64,000 nt of DNA from contig NZ_JAKNTA010000001.1 in assembly GCF_022288725.1 (NCBI RefSeq), positions 213,528 to 277,527 of the forward strand. The letters are read 5' to 3'. Of this stretch, positions 35,486-44,189 are shown one piece after another. This DNA comes from Kitasatospora sp. A2-31 (lineage in GTDB: Bacteria; Actinomycetota; Actinomycetes; Streptomycetales; Streptomycetaceae). Position 1 is the stretch's first letter. Every line of letters starts with the position of its first letter. The notes under the pieces are model-generated. The model was given only the letters and a program-made list of their open reading frames with translations. It did not search any database and was not told the DNA's origin. A program made the position numbers and the translations under genes.

Positions 35486-36484
35486 TCAGTGGTCCACGGT
35501 GACCACGATCTTGCCGACCTGCTCACCGGCCTCCAGGTACCGGTGGGCCTCGGCGATCTCCGCCAGCCCCCCGAACACCCGGTCCACGACGGGCGCGAAC
35601 GCCCCGCTGCGCAGACCGGAGGCGACGAACGCCTCCGCCCGGGCCAGGCTCCGGCGGTCGCGGGTGACCTCGTGCAGGGTGTAGCCGCGGATGCTGCGCC
35701 CGGCCAGCAGGGCGAGCGGCGGCAGCGGCGCCTCCCGCCCGCTCAGCTCGCCGTACACGAAGAGCGTGCCGCCCGGGGCGAGCGCTCCCAGCAGCTCCGA
35801 CACCCCCGGGCCGGAGACCGCGTCGAAGACGAACTCCGCGCCGCGCCCGCCGGTCAGGGCCAACACCCGCCCGGCGACGTCCTCCTCCGCCGTGACCACC
35901 ACCTCGGCCGCACCGGCCTTCAGCAGCGCGTCCCGCTTGGCCGCCGTACGGGTCGTCGCGATCGGCACCGCGCCGACCCGGTTGGCGATCCGGATGGCCG
36001 CCAGGCCCACGCTGCTGGACGCGGCGGTGACCACCACGGCGTCCCCGGCGCGCAGCCGGCCGGCCTCCACCAGCGCCCCGTACGCGGTCACGTACGGCAT
36101 CCAGACCGCTGCGCCGCCGACCGCGTCGAGCCCCTCGGGCCGGTGCAGGACGGCCCGCGCGGGGACGATCGCGCGCTCGGCGTAGACGGCGTGGTCGTTC
36201 ATCGAGAAGGCCGGCACCACGCTGACCGCGTCGCCGACGGCGAACCCCTCGACACCCTCGCCGAGCACCTCGACCACCCCGGCGGCCTCGCTGCCGAGCC
36301 GTGCCGGGAACTCCCGTACCGGCTCGATGTACCGGCCGCTGCGGAAGAGCACCTCGGCCCGGTTGAGGCCGATGGCGTCGACCCGGATCAGCAGCTCGCC
36401 CGGGCCGGGGGCACCGATCCCGGCCTCCTCCAGCCGCAACACCTCGGGCCCGCCCAGCTCGTGGAACAGCACCGTCCTGACCAT
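35486..36484 (-). CDS. Zinc-independent MDR/quinone oxidoreductase
   Basis: 332 residues, medium-chain dehydrogenase fold. The catalytic-domain segment LGSEAAGVVEVLGEGVEGFAVGD and the nucleotide loop VVTAASSSVGLAAIRIA place it with NADPH quinone reductases. The zinc ligands of alcohol dehydrogenases are absent. Start ATG 36484 with GGAAG nearby. Divergent from a small regulator across a region with a 9-bp inverted repeat, so it is likely the regulator's target. Confidence 0.83.
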   Translation of the reverse strand: MVRTVLFHELGGPEVLRLEEAGIGAPGPGELLIRVDAIGLNRAEVLFRSGRYIEPVREFPARLGSEAAGVVEVLGEGVEGFAVGDAVSVVPAFSMNDHAVYAERAIVPARAVLHRPEGLDAVGGAAVWMPYVTAYGALVEAGRLRAGDAVVVTAASSSVGLAAIRIANRVGAVPIATTRTAAKRDALLKAGAAEVVVTAEEDVAGRVLALTGGRGAEFVFDAVSGPGVSELLGALAPGGTLFVYGELSGREAPLPPLALLAGRSIRGYTLHEVTRDRRSLARAEAFVASGLRSGAFAPVVDRVFGGLAEIAEAHRYLEAGEQVGKIVVTVDH

Positions 36485-36552
36485 CGTTCAACTTCCTTTC
36501 CCCACCGAAAGATGCGGCGCGGGCGACCGCGCCGGCGGTACCGACCCAACCC

Positions 36553-36595
36553 CAAAGTACGGACGCTGTCAAACTTCGACGCCATACGTACTTTG
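36553..36595. promoter_or_regulatory. Candidate operator between oxidoreductase and regulator
   Basis: CAAAGTACG (36553-36561) and CGTACTTTG (36587-36595) form a perfect 9-bp inverted repeat 25 nt apart. Related half-sites CAAACTTCG (36570) and CATACTTCG (36605) lie nearby, within this unusually AT-rich divergent stretch. Confidence 0.65.
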
Positions 36596-36667
36596 ACCAT
36601 CGCCATACTTCGGCCTGCGCCGTACGATGGCGGCGGGAAGACGGCACTCAGGGAGGACGACGGGACG

Positions 36668-37060
36668 ATGGCGGCGACATCAGGAACGGCAACACCCGTG
36701 GCGGCGAAGGCCGGGCCGACGACGGCACCGCCACGACGGACCGGCCGGGACCGCGTCCCGCCGCACCCCGACGTCCGGACGGTCGGACTCCAGCAGGCCA
36801 TGGAGGCCCTGGTGGACCCGGTCCGCCGGCTGATCGTCCGTGAACTGCACGCCGCGCGTCGGGACCTCGCCTGCGGCGCGATCGACCTGCCGGTCGGCAA
36901 GTCCACGGCCACCCACCACTTCCACGTGCTGCGCGAGGCCGGGCTGATCCGGCAGTACTACGTGGGCACCTCGCGGATGAACGCACTGCGCGCGGAGGAG
37001 TTCGACGAAGCCTTCCCGGGCCTGCTGGGCGCCGTCGTGGGCGCACCCGAACAGCGCTGA
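36668..37060 (+). CDS. ArsR-like winged-helix regulator
   Basis: 130 residues. After a ~35-residue disordered N-terminus comes the winged helix MEALVDPVRRLIVRELHAA, recognition helix region VGKSTATHHFHVLREAGLI and wing RQYYVGTSRMNALR. ATG 36668 has GGGAGGA upstream. No Cys/His metal site is evident, so a redox, quinone or ligand sensor is more likely than a metal sensor. Probably represses the divergent oxidoreductase. Confidence 0.8.
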   Translation: MAATSGTATPVAAKAGPTTAPPRRTGRDRVPPHPDVRTVGLQQAMEALVDPVRRLIVRELHAARRDLACGAIDLPVGKSTATHHFHVLREAGLIRQYYVGTSRMNALRAEEFDEAFPGLLGAVVGAPEQR

Positions 37061-37087
37061 GCCCCCGGAGCGGGAAACCGGCCGGAA

Positions 37088-37114
37088 GGGGAAACCGGCC
37101 GGTCCGGCTTCCCC
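37088..37114 (+). terminator. Weak stem-loop after the regulator gene
   Basis: GGGGAA (37088-37093) pairs with TTCCCC (37109-37114); direct copies of GGGAAACCGGCCGG at 37072 and 37089 complicate the fold. Confidence 0.35.
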
Positions 37115-37155
37115 CTCCCGGTCCGGTGATCGAACGTAGCCCCTAGGGTGCGAAC

Positions 37156-37887
37156 ATGACACGCCATCTGACCTTCGACGGCCCGTTCAACTTCCGCGAC
37201 CTGGGCGGGTACCAGGGCACCGGCGGGCGGGCGGTCCGCTGGGGCCTGCTCTACCGGTCGGACTCGCTCGGCAAGCTCGCCACGCCTGCCGACCTGGGAC
37301 GGTTCCGGGCCCTCGGCATCGGGACCGTGATCGACCTGCGCTACCCGTGGGAGATCGCCCGCAGGGGCCGGATCCCCGAGCTGGAGGGCGTGGCCTACCA
37401 CAACCTGTCCATCGAGCACCGGCCCTACGACCAGGCGGAGATCGACCCGGACGTCGACCCCTGGCGCTACCTGGCGGACCGGTTCGCGGAGGTGGCCGCC
37501 GACGGCGTCGCGGAGATCCGGCAGGTCCTGGAGCTGATCGCCGCGGCCGACCGTCCGGTGGTGTTCCACTGCGCCTCGGGCAAGGACCGCACGGGGCTGA
37601 TCGCCGCCCTGGTGCTCGCCCTGCTGGGGGTAGCGGAGGACGACATCGCGGCCGACTTCGCGCTCACCGAGCTGGTCACCGCACGCCTGGTCGCCGACTG
37701 GCACGCCGCCAACCCGGGGCGGACGCTGCGCTGGCCGTCGTTCGGCCGGGCACCCGAGCAGGTGATCCGGCTCACGCTCGCCGACCTGGCGGCCGCCCAC
37801 GGATCGGTCCGCGCCTACGCCGCCGGCACCCTCGGGATCGACGAGGAGCTGGTCGGCCGGCTGCACGCCCGCCTGCTCTCGGCCTAG
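37156..37887 (+). CDS. Tyrosine/dual-specificity phosphatase, PtpB-like
   Basis: 243 residues. FNFRDLGGYQG near the start and the P loop HCASGKDRTG (Cys-x5-Arg) are diagnostic of the Y_phosphatase3/PtpB group. It should dephosphorylate tyrosine or phosphoinositide substrates. TAGGGT at 37144-37149 is 6 nt before the ATG: probably leaderless. Convergent with the pentapeptide protein. Confidence 0.85.
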   Translation: MTRHLTFDGPFNFRDLGGYQGTGGRAVRWGLLYRSDSLGKLATPADLGRFRALGIGTVIDLRYPWEIARRGRIPELEGVAYHNLSIEHRPYDQAEIDPDVDPWRYLADRFAEVAADGVAEIRQVLELIAAADRPVVFHCASGKDRTGLIAALVLALLGVAEDDIAADFALTELVTARLVADWHAANPGRTLRWPSFGRAPEQVIRLTLADLAAAHGSVRAYAAGTLGIDEELVGRLHARLLSA

Positions 37888-37902
37888 GTGTACTGCGTCG
37901 GA

Positions 37903-37928
37903 GGTCGGCCGGGCCGACCCCCCCCCCC
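37903..37928. other. 8-bp hairpin followed by an 11-C tract
   Basis: GGTCGGCC-G-GGCCGACC (37903-37919) runs into eleven consecutive C (37918-37928) between two convergent stop codons. It may act as a terminator. The homopolymer is also a likely sequencing or slippage hot spot, but it lies outside both reading frames. Confidence 0.5.
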
Positions 37929-37954
37929 GGCGGCAGGCCCCGCCGAGAACCGGC

Positions 37955-39055
37955 TCAGCCGCGGCCGGGCCTGCCCGGGCGGCCCCCGCCGCGCCCGTCC
38001 CGGCCCCGCCCGTCCCTGTCCTGCCCTCGCCCGTCCCTGTCCTGTCCGCGGCCGCTGGCGGACCCGCGCTGCCCCCGGCCGCCGGCCTGGCGGCCGTCCC
38101 CGGACGCACCACCACCGGAACGGCCGCCGGAGCGCCCGCCCTGGGCACCACCGCCGGAACGCCGGCCACCGGACCGGCCCGCGCCCGTACTCCCGCGCGT
38201 CCCTGCGGCCTCGCCCGCCGCCGGGCCGGCCGGGGCCGTCCGCGGCCAGTGCGCGGGGCGGGTCAGGCCGGCCGGGAGGCGCGTGGTCGCATCGCCCCGG
38301 GCCGCGTTGAGCTGCGCCTGGGTGAGGAAGAGCGCGTCGGTGAGGTCGGCCCCGGCCACGTTCGCGTCCCGGAGGTCGGCGCCGATCAGGTCGGCGAGCC
38401 GCAGGTCCGCGCCGGCGAGGTCGGCCGCGACCAGCAGGGCCCCGCGCAGGTTGGCCCCGCGCAGGTCCGCGCCGCGCAGGCGGGCGCCGAACAGGTCGGC
38501 GCCCCGGTGCTCACGACGGCGCGGGACGCCGGCCCGGACCAGCTCGCTCGCCTTCAGCAGCAGCTCGGCGACGGTCTGGCGGTGCGCGGGCACGTCCACC
38601 GCGAGGATCTCCTCCGGGGTGCCGGCGGCGAGCCGGTCGGTCTCGGCCAGCGCGCGGCGCAGCTCGGGGTGGACCGGGCGGGCGGGTGCGAGGGAGAGCG
38701 CCTCGGTGAGGTAGCGGAGCAGCTCGTGCAGCTGCCGGACCACCGGGAACACCTCGAACATGCGAGACGCGGCCGGCGGCTCCTCGCGCCAGCTCCGGCC
38801 GCCGTAGGTGACCTGGGACACCCGCTGGCCGGCGCCGAAGCAGTCGTACACCGTGCAGCCCTGGAAGCCGCTGTCGCGCAGCCGGGCGTGGATGCCGCAG
38901 GTGAAGTCGGTCTGCAGGTTGCGGCAGGGGGTGCCGGCCGACTTGTCGACGGCGAAGTCGGCGCCCGCGGCGAAGGGCAGCGCGACGCAGCAGAGCCCGA
39001 AGCAGCTCCCGCAGTCGGACACCAGGCTGACGGGCGTGGGATCGGGCGCGGTCAC
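37955..39055 (-). CDS. Cys-rich pentapeptide-repeat protein
   Basis: 366 residues. The N-terminal ~90 residues hold a Cys cluster ([31 protein letters not shown]) that could bind zinc or an Fe-S cluster. Residues ~185-245 are pentapeptide repeats A(D/N)LxG ([20 protein letters not shown]), expected to form a right-handed beta helix. The C-terminal ~90 residues are low-complexity Gly/Arg/Ser with DRDGRGQ repeats. GTG 39055 has GGAGGA upstream. Role unknown. Confidence 0.75.
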   Translation of the reverse strand: MTAPDPTPVSLVSDCGSCFGLCCVALPFAAGADFAVDKSAGTPCRNLQTDFTCGIHARLRDSGFQGCTVYDCFGAGQRVSQVTYGGRSWREEPPAASRMFEVFPVVRQLHELLRYLTEALSLAPARPVHPELRRALAETDRLAAGTPEEILAVDVPAHRQTVAELLLKASELVRAGVPRRREHRGADLFGARLRGADLRGANLRGALLVAADLAGADLRLADLIGADLRDANVAGADLTDALFLTQAQLNAARGDATTRLPAGLTRPAHWPRTAPAGPAAGEAAGTRGSTGAGRSGGRRSGGGAQGGRSGGRSGGGASGDGRQAGGRGQRGSASGRGQDRDGRGQDRDGRGRDGRGGGRPGRPGRG

Positions 39056-39288
39056 TGTGTTCCTGTCCTCCGTACGACGCGATGGTGCGAGGTAGAGCCT
39101 ACCGAGCGGCCGCCCGCCCGGAGCCGGAGCAGGACCGGGGGCCGAGCCGGCCGGCCGGCCGGCCGCGGGAACCGACGGGCCGGTCGCGGCAGTCGGTTAG
39201 TGTGGTCGGCCGGTGCCGTCCGGGTCCGCACGGGATCGGGGGGGTACCGGCAGGACCCGATCGACCGAACCACCGGAGGAGAGCAGGC

Positions 39289-40950
39289 ATGTCCCGGCAC
39301 GACGTGACGCCGTACCCGGACATCGAGGATCCGACGGGTGTCCCGGGTCCTCGGAGCACCGGCGACACCGTGGCAACCGCGGACACACCGCCCGCCCCCG
39401 CCGGGGCCCTGCGGCTCTCCCCCCGTGCCCGCACCGCCGCCCTCACCCTGCTCTGCTTCGCGGTCTGCCTCGGCATCGCCTTCCAGCAGTGGACCGCCCT
39501 CCAGCTCGGCGGCTTCGACCTCGGCATCTTCGACCAGGGCGTGCGCGGCTACGCGCACTTCGGCCTGCCGGTCTCCTCGCTGAAGAGCTTCCACCACGAG
39601 TTCCCGGCGGACTTCTCGCTCCTCGGCGACCACTTCTCCCCGGTGATCGCGCTGATGGCGCCGCTCTACTGGCTCTGGGACGACCCGCGCTCCCTGCTCA
39701 TCGGACAGGCGCTCTGCTTCGCGGCCGGCGTGCCGCTGATCCGCCGGGTGGCGGCCCGCTGCTTCGCCGACGCCGAGCCGCGCACCGCCCGCCGCGCCGC
39801 CGACCTGGCGGCGCTCGCGTACGGGCTGGGCTGGCCGCTCCTGGTGGCCTCGCGCGGCGGGTTCCACGAGGTGGCCTTCGCCGTCCCGCTCACCCTGCTG
39901 ATGCTGGAGCGCGGCACGGCCCGCCGCTACGGCACGGCGGCGCTGGCCGGACTGCTGCTCTGCTGCACCAAGGAGGACCTGGGGCTGGCGGTCGGCGCGT
40001 ACGGGCTGGTGCTGATCCTGCGGGGCCGCCGGGACGGCGACCCGGGCCGGCGCCGGCAGGCCGTCCGCTGGGGACTCGGCCTGCTGCTCGGCGGGCCGCT
40101 CGCCTCGGCCCTCGCGATCGGCCTGCTGATCCCGGCGATGGGCGGTGCGCCGGGCTACTACTGGAACTACCAGTCGCTCGGCACGGACGGCGGCGACGCC
40201 CTCGGCCACGTCCTCCGGAACCCGACCGTCCTCGTCTCCACCCTCGTCGACGCCCCGCTGAAGCCGCTGCTGCTGCTCTGGATCTTCGGCACCCTGTTCG
40301 CCCTCCCGCTCCGCTCGGCGACGGTCCTGTGCGCCGTGCCGCTGCTGGCCGAGCGGGTGCTGTCCAGCAACCCGAACCACTGGTCGATCGCCCGCCACTA
40401 CGACGCGTTCCTCTGGCCGATCCTGCTGGTCGCGGCGGTGGAGGTGCTGGGCCGCCGGCACACGAGCGGGCGCACCCTGCGGCTCGGGGTGGCGGCGGCC
40501 GCCGTGACGGTGGCGGCCGCGCTGCCGCTCGGGGCGGCCGACCTGTTCGTGCCGGCCTACTGGCAGCCGAAGCCGAGCGAGGCGGCGCTGCTCCGCGGCG
40601 CCGAGCGGATCCCGGACGGCGCGAGCGTCGAGGCCGACAACCAGGCCGCGCCCCGGCTCTCCGCACGGACCGACGTCGTCCTGGTGGACGAGAAGCCGCG
40701 CGGGCGCGAGTACGTCCTGATCCGCTCCGACAAGCGGGCCTTCCCGTTCAGGACCGACCGCGAGCAGGCGGCCCGGATCGAGCTGCTGCTGGCGCACGGC
40801 TACCGGCAGGTCTGGTCCGAGGACGGCGTGGTGCTGCTGCACCGCGAGGGCTCCGAGCCGGTTCCCGGTGAACACGTCCCCGGTCCGGGCAGCACCCCGT
40901 ACCAGGACGAGGTGCCGAGCGACGTGGGGCACAACCTCTTCCGCGGCTGA
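39289..40950 (+). CDS. DUF2079 polytopic membrane protein
   Basis: 553 residues with about ten membrane helices. After a 45-residue cytoplasmic tail, the first loop carries GGFDLGIFDQGVRGYAHFG and SFHHEFPADFSLLGDHFSP, the diagnostic DUF2079 stretch (D-x-G-x-F-D-Q; GDHFSP). This suggests a glycosyltransferase-C-like (PMT-like) fold acting on lipid-linked sugars, but activity is unproven. GGAGGAG precedes ATG. Divergent from the pentapeptide protein. Confidence 0.82.
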   Translation: MSRHDVTPYPDIEDPTGVPGPRSTGDTVATADTPPAPAGALRLSPRARTAALTLLCFAVCLGIAFQQWTALQLGGFDLGIFDQGVRGYAHFGLPVSSLKSFHHEFPADFSLLGDHFSPVIALMAPLYWLWDDPRSLLIGQALCFAAGVPLIRRVAARCFADAEPRTARRAADLAALAYGLGWPLLVASRGGFHEVAFAVPLTLLMLERGTARRYGTAALAGLLLCCTKEDLGLAVGAYGLVLILRGRRDGDPGRRRQAVRWGLGLLLGGPLASALAIGLLIPAMGGAPGYYWNYQSLGTDGGDALGHVLRNPTVLVSTLVDAPLKPLLLLWIFGTLFALPLRSATVLCAVPLLAERVLSSNPNHWSIARHYDAFLWPILLVAAVEVLGRRHTSGRTLRLGVAAAAVTVAAALPLGAADLFVPAYWQPKPSEAALLRGAERIPDGASVEADNQAAPRLSARTDVVLVDEKPRGREYVLIRSDKRAFPFRTDREQAARIELLLAHGYRQVWSEDGVVLLHREGSEPVPGEHVPGPGSTPYQDEVPSDVGHNLFRG

Positions 40951-40972
40951 CGGCCCCCGCCACCCGGACGAG

Positions 40973-41008
40973 CCGGCCCGTCACCGCGGGGGTGCGGTGA
41001 CGGGCCGG
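40973..41008. terminator. 15-bp perfect bidirectional stem-loop
   Basis: CCGGCCCGTCACCGC (40973-40987) pairs exactly with 40994-41008 around GGGGGT, between convergent genes. Confidence 0.8.
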
Positions 41009-41073
41009 GGTGTCGGCAGATGGGCAGGGGCTCGCGGCGCCCGCGGACCTCTTCGCCCCGGCCGGCGCGAGCG

Positions 41074-41898
41074 TCACGCGCCCGGGTACGGGGCGAGCGC
41101 GGGGCGCTTGGGCGGGCGGCCGTCACCGGAGGAGCGGCCGGTGAGGCGGCGGCCGATCCACGGGCCGAGGTGGGTGCGGACCCAGCGGGCGTCCGCGGCC
41201 AGCTTCTCGCCGCGGCTCGGCGGGGCGGCGGCCGGCAGGGGGGCGCGCCAGTCGAAGCCGGCCGGGCGGCCGAGCGCCTCCAGTACGGCCTCGGCGACCC
41301 GGCGGTGGCCCTCGGGCGAGAGGTGCAGGCGGTCGTCGGCCCAGAGCCGGCGGTCGTCGAAGCAGGGCGCGGAGAACAGGTCGACCACCGCGACGCCCGG
41401 GTCCTGGCCGAGCTCGTGCACGAAGGCCTTCATCCGCAGGATGGCCGGCAGCAGCCGCGCACTGCCCGCCATCCGGCGGGTCGGGTCGGTGCTGGTGAAC
41501 AGCACCACGGTGGCGCCGGTGGCGCGCAGCGCGGTCGCCGAGCGGCCGAGCAGCTCCTCGACGCGGGCGATGTCGCAACGCGGCCGCAGGACGTCGTTGA
41601 GCCCGCCGGCCAGGGTGACCAGCTCGGCGCCCATGGCGACGGCGGGCGCGAGCTGCTCGTCGTGGATCTGGCCGATGAGCTTGCCGCGGACGGCGAGGTT
41701 GGCGTAGCGGAAGCCGTCGCCGGGCTGCTCGGCGGCGAGCCGCCCGGCGACCCGGTCGGCCCAGCCGCGGAACTGGCCGTCGGGCAGGACGTCGTCGCAC
41801 ATGCCCTCGGTGAAGGAGTCCCCGAGGGCGACGTAACTGGCGTAGCCGGTGTACCTGGTGGGCGCGGTGCGCGCGCTGTTCTCCGCAGTGTTCTCCAT
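41074..41898 (-). CDS. SGNH/GDSL hydrolase, cytoplasmic
   Basis: 274 residues. YVALGDSFTEGMCD (nucleophile), ANLAVRGKL (Gly), TLAGGLNDVL (Asn) and DRLHLSPEGH (Asp/His) give the four SGNH blocks. A basic ~60-residue C-terminal extension (PPSRGEKLAADARWVRTHLG) is shared with many Streptomyces members. No signal peptide. Start ATG 41898. Confidence 0.85.
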   Translation of the reverse strand: MENTAENSARTAPTRYTGYASYVALGDSFTEGMCDDVLPDGQFRGWADRVAGRLAAEQPGDGFRYANLAVRGKLIGQIHDEQLAPAVAMGAELVTLAGGLNDVLRPRCDIARVEELLGRSATALRATGATVVLFTSTDPTRRMAGSARLLPAILRMKAFVHELGQDPGVAVVDLFSAPCFDDRRLWADDRLHLSPEGHRRVAEAVLEALGRPAGFDWRAPLPAAAPPSRGEKLAADARWVRTHLGPWIGRRLTGRSSGDGRPPKRPALAPYPGA

Positions 41899-41947
41899 GG
41901 CCCGACGATCGTACGCGCAGGGCCCGACGGACCGGCGGCTCCCCCGG

Positions 41948-42319
41948 CTAGCCGGCCGGGGCGGTCACCCAGTGGGCCCGGACGGCGTCGGTGGGCCGCT
42001 GCTCGCCGAGCGACGGCAGGCCCCAGGCGCCGAGGGCCTCGATCACCTGCCGGAGCGCCGCCCCGCGCTCGGTGAGCTCGTAGACCGTGGCGTTGGCCGG
42101 CCGTTCGAGCCGCCGGCGCAGCACCAGGCCCTCGCCCTCCAGCTGCTTGAGCCGCGCCGCGAGGATGTCGGTGGAGACGCCGGGCAGGTCGGCGTGCAGG
42201 TCGGTGTAGCGGCGCGGACCGGCGAGGAGTTCACGGACGATCAGGAGGCTCCAGCGCTCCCCCACCGCGTCCAGGGCGCGGGCAACGGCGCAGTACTGGT
42301 CGTAGCTTCGGCGTGACAT
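41948..42319 (-). CDS. HxlR-family winged-helix regulator
   Basis: 123 residues: [57 protein letters not shown] and a wing with [11 protein letters not shown] are typical HxlR. TATGCT (plus-strand AGCATA 42327-42332) lies 7 nt before ATG 42319 and TTGGAA 16 nt further, so transcription probably starts at the ATG. Divergent from an aminotransferase whose promoter overlaps the same repeats. Confidence 0.85.
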   Translation of the reverse strand: MSRRSYDQYCAVARALDAVGERWSLLIVRELLAGPRRYTDLHADLPGVSTDILAARLKQLEGEGLVLRRRLERPANATVYELTERGAALRQVIEALGAWGLPSLGEQRPTDAVRAHWVTAPAG

Positions 42320-42341
42320 GTGGATCAGCATAGCCAAAAGG

Positions 42342-42381
42342 TTGGACTTTCCAAGTGGTTGCTTGGTAGAACAAAGCAACC
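42342..42381. promoter_or_regulatory. Overlapping divergent promoters and two inverted repeats
   Basis: TTGGA-CTT-TCCAA (42342-42354) contains the -35 boxes of both directions (TTGGAC forward, TTGGAA reverse). GGTTGCTT (42357-42364) and AAGCAACC (42374-42381) flank the forward -10 region (TAGAAC at 42367). These are probable operator sites of the HxlR regulator. Confidence 0.6.
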
Positions 42382-42440
42382 AGGACGGCGTGCCGGTCGG
42401 CGCGCAGCAGCGACGGCGGGCGACGGTCGGGAGGCCGCAG

Positions 42441-43655
42441 ATGGAGTTTCGGCAGTCCAGCAAGTTGAAGGACGTGTGCTACGAGATCCGCGGCCCGGTG
42501 GTCGACCGGGCCAACGCGCTGGAGGAGGCCGGGCACAGCGTGCTCCGGCTGAACACCGGCAACCCGGCCACGTTCGGCTTCGAGGCGCCGGAGGAGATCG
42601 TCCAGGACATCATCCGCAACCTCCCCAACGCGCACGGCTACAGCGACTCCCGCGGCATCCTGCCGGCCCGCCGCGCGGTCGTGCAGTACTACCAGCAGCG
42701 CGGCGTCTCCGGGGTCACCGTCAACGACGTCTTCCTCGGCAACGGCGTCTCCGAGCTGATCCAGATGGCCGTCACCGCGCTGGTCGACGACGGCGACGAG
42801 GTGCTCGTCCCGATGCCGGACTACCCGCTCTGGACGGCCGTGGTCCGGCTGGCCGGCGGCAAGGCGGTGCACTACGTCTGCGACGAGGAGGCGGAGTGGT
42901 ACCCCGACCTCGACGACATCGCCGCCAAGATCACCGCCCGGACCAGGGCCATCGTCGTCATCAACCCCAACAACCCCACCGGCGCGGTCTATCCGCGGGA
43001 ACTGCTGGAGGGCATCCTCGACCTCGCCCGCCGGCACGGGCTGATGGTCCTGGCCGACGAGATCTACGACAAGATCCTCTACGACGGCACCGAGCACCAC
43101 TGCCTCGCCGCGCTCGCCGACGACGTGCTCACCCTCACCTTCAACGGCCTCTCCAAGTCCTACCGGGTGGCCGGCTTCCGCAGCGGCTGGCTGGTCGTGT
43201 CCGGGCCGAAGCAGCACGCGGCCGACTACCTGGAGGGCCTCACCATGCTCTCCGGCATGCGGCTGTGCCCCAACGTCCCGGCCCAGTACGCGGTACAGGC
43301 CGCGCTCGGCGGCCACCAGTCCATCCAGGACCTAGTGCTGCCCGGCGGCCGGCTCACCGAGCAGCGCGACGTCGCGTACAAGGCGCTGAACGAGATCCCG
43401 GGCGTCAGCTGCGTCAGGCCCAAGGGCGCGCTGTACGCGTTCGCCAAGCTCGACCCGGCGGTGCACCGGATCGTCGACGACGAGCAGTTCGTGCTGGACC
43501 TGCTGCTCCGGGAGAAGATCCACGTCGTCCAGGGCACCGGCTTCAACTGGCCCCGCCCGGACCACTTCCGTTTCGTCACCCTCCCCCGGGCCGACGACCT
43601 GGAGACGGCGATCAACCGGATCGGGCGCTTCCTCGCCACCTACCGCCAGGTCTGA
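42441..43655 (+). CDS. Alanine aminotransferase-like class I/II transaminase
   Basis: 404 residues. PLP Lys239 lies in [18 protein letters not shown]; the substrate/PLP region has [11 protein letters not shown] and [12 protein letters not shown]. The opening [20 protein letters not shown] is characteristic of AlaA-type glutamate-pyruvate aminotransferases. ATG 42441 has GGGAGG at 42429-42434; the frame is open to 42318, but that part overlaps the promoter. Role: interconverting alanine, pyruvate, glutamate and 2-oxoglutarate. Confidence 0.88.
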   Translation: MEFRQSSKLKDVCYEIRGPVVDRANALEEAGHSVLRLNTGNPATFGFEAPEEIVQDIIRNLPNAHGYSDSRGILPARRAVVQYYQQRGVSGVTVNDVFLGNGVSELIQMAVTALVDDGDEVLVPMPDYPLWTAVVRLAGGKAVHYVCDEEAEWYPDLDDIAAKITARTRAIVVINPNNPTGAVYPRELLEGILDLARRHGLMVLADEIYDKILYDGTEHHCLAALADDVLTLTFNGLSKSYRVAGFRSGWLVVSGPKQHAADYLEGLTMLSGMRLCPNVPAQYAVQAALGGHQSIQDLVLPGGRLTEQRDVAYKALNEIPGVSCVRPKGALYAFAKLDPAVHRIVDDEQFVLDLLLREKIHVVQGTGFNWPRPDHFRFVTLPRADDLETAINRIGRFLATYRQV

Positions 43656-43727
43656 CCCGGCGCCGGCCACCGGAGGGCGCCCGGGACACGACGCCGAGGA
43701 ACACGCCGAGGAACACGACGCCCGGAC

Positions 43728-43744
43728 CCCGCGGACACCGCGGG
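43728..43744 (+). terminator. Short stem-loop after the aminotransferase
   Basis: CCCGCGG-ACA-CCGCGGG, 7-bp perfect stem within a C/G-rich spacer that also has a 15-nt near-repeat (CGCCGAGGAACACG) just upstream. Confidence 0.45.
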
Positions 43745-43789
43745 CCCGGGCACGTTCCGCGGCCGCCGTCGTCCGTAGGCTTGGCGACC

Positions 43790-44122
43790 ATGACCGTCCT
43801 GCGCTCCGCCGCCCTGTTCGCCCTCGCCGCCCTCGCCGAGATCGGCGGCTGCTGGCTGATCTGGCAGAGCGTGCGCGAGTCCCGGCCGTGGTGGCTGGCC
43901 GGGCTGGGAGTGGTCGCGCTCGGCGGGTACGGCTTCGTCGCCGCCCTCCAGCCGGACAGTCAGTTCGGCCGGGTGCTGGCCGCCTACGGCGGAGTCTTCG
44001 TCGCGGGCTCGCTGCTCTGGGGCGTGCTGGTGGACGGCTTCCGGCCGACCCGCCACGACGTCCTCGGGGCGCTGATCTGCCTCGCCGGGGTCGCTGTGAT
44101 CATGTACGGGCCCCGGCGCTGA
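43790..44122 (+). CDS. YnfA-family small membrane protein
   Basis: 110 residues, four membrane helices; [13 protein letters not shown] and [21 protein letters not shown] are the UPF0060/YnfA signatures. The family is DMT/SMR-like and may export small compounds. TAGGCT at 43776-43781 is 8 nt before ATG: probably leaderless. Confidence 0.88.
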   Translation: MTVLRSAALFALAALAEIGGCWLIWQSVRESRPWWLAGLGVVALGGYGFVAALQPDSQFGRVLAAYGGVFVAGSLLWGVLVDGFRPTRHDVLGALICLAGVAVIMYGPRR

Positions 44123-44189
44123 ACCGCTGCTCGGCGTTCGGCGCCGGGGCCCGCGGGGATCGCCGCAGGGGATCGCCGCAGGGGGCGGG

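Noticed and set aside
37918..37928. C11 tract as a phase-variation switch
   Set aside because: It lies after both convergent stop codons, so length changes would not alter either protein.
40973..41008. Stem-loop as a small RNA gene
   Set aside because: Position between convergent stops and lack of a promoter fit a terminator better.
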